A stretch of 43,715 nt of DNA from Paraburkholderia sejongensis (GTDB taxonomy: Bacteria; Pseudomonadota; Gammaproteobacteria; Burkholderiales; Burkholderiaceae). Below, in pieces: positions 43,642 through 43,715 of this stretch. The stretch's first letter is position 1; the number at the start of each line of letters is the position of its first letter. Where the stretch lies: positions 1-43,715 of the forward strand of contig NZ_JAJITD010000030.1 of the NCBI RefSeq assembly GCF_020880815.1, given 5' to 3'. A model generated the notes under the pieces. It did no database searches. It worked only from the letters and a program-made list of their open reading frames with translations, and was not told where the DNA came from. Made by a program: the position numbers and the translations under genes.

Positions 43642-43715
43642 TCAGTCCGTGGACGTGATCAGCCGCCAGGGCAACAGCGCCTCGTAGTCATCGGCACTCT
43701 GGGCAAGCGGCAGTG
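43642..43715 (-). CDS. C-terminal tail of a transposase, probably IS66 type (runs off window)
   Basis: The minus strand entering from the window edge reads LPLAQSADDYEALLPWRLIT then STD and a stop at 43642. The DDYEALLPWRL ending resembles tails of IS66-family TnpC proteins. With 23 residues visible this is tentative. Confidence 0.35.
   Translation of the reverse strand, partial: LPLAQSADDYEALLPWRLITSTD

Overview
The window looks like the replication/partition region of a secondary replicon (chromid or megaplasmid) from a Burkholderiaceae bacterium of the Burkholderia/Paraburkholderia/Caballeronia type. The grounds are a high-GC sequence with strong G/C third positions, an iteron-controlled Rep initiator next to parA-parB with its own palindromic parS-like sites, an H-NS paralogue with lysine/alanine-rich tail, a 'protein L'-like zinc-ribbon protein, a large trimeric autotransporter adhesin and a dense layer of proteobacterial insertion sequences. 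The genus is inferred, not proven.

Layout. 1-5.8 kb: IS debris (IS3, IS110/IS1111 pieces), an intact AT-rich acyltransferase-3 gene, a decayed imuA remnant, an H-NS protein with two DNA-binding domains, and a truncated tyrosine recombinase. 6.1-11.1 kb: the replicon core. rep (minus strand) and parA-parB (plus strand) diverge around an origin carrying about twelve good copies of an 18-bp iteron (consensus AAGGTCACCAAAATTGTG) plus half copies. Two iterons lie just upstream of rep and two inverted ones lie towards parA. 11.1-12.2 kb: five copies of a parS-like palindrome (GTTCCTAGTAGGAAC) in sequence without genes. 12.2-15.2 kb is gene-poor. 15.2-18.6 kb: an HU gene and a DUF1016/YhcG-type nuclease between diverged repeats, then a broken membrane-protein gene.

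18.6-23.1 kb: a Tn7-like transposition module (tnsA-tnsB-tnsC-tniQ order, minus strand) whose transposase is badly decayed while the ATPase, TniQ and TnsA-like genes stay open. 23.1-26.2 kb: nested ISs (IS30 inside an IS3-family orfB, then an IS6 relic). 26.2-29.6 kb: small genes, including a His/Cys-rich exported peptide, a protein-L-like protein and a two-repeat Ltp-type protein. 29.8-31.5 kb: a decayed IS3 element, of which 5.4 kb holds a second relic copy.

31.5-38.4 kb: an AT-rich upstream region, a 1796-residue trimeric autotransporter adhesin with a large in-frame internal duplication, and an OmpA-type lipoprotein behind it, probably its partner. 38.6-43.7 kb: IS256 (frameshifted), an IS1182 remnant, a complete IS66 with a perfect 8-bp target duplication, and further IS pieces.

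Taken together, the core genes (rep, parABS, HU, H-NS) maintain and package the replicon, the adhesin/lipoprotein pair is its main surface cargo, and the remainder records repeated IS and Tn7-like insertion and decay.
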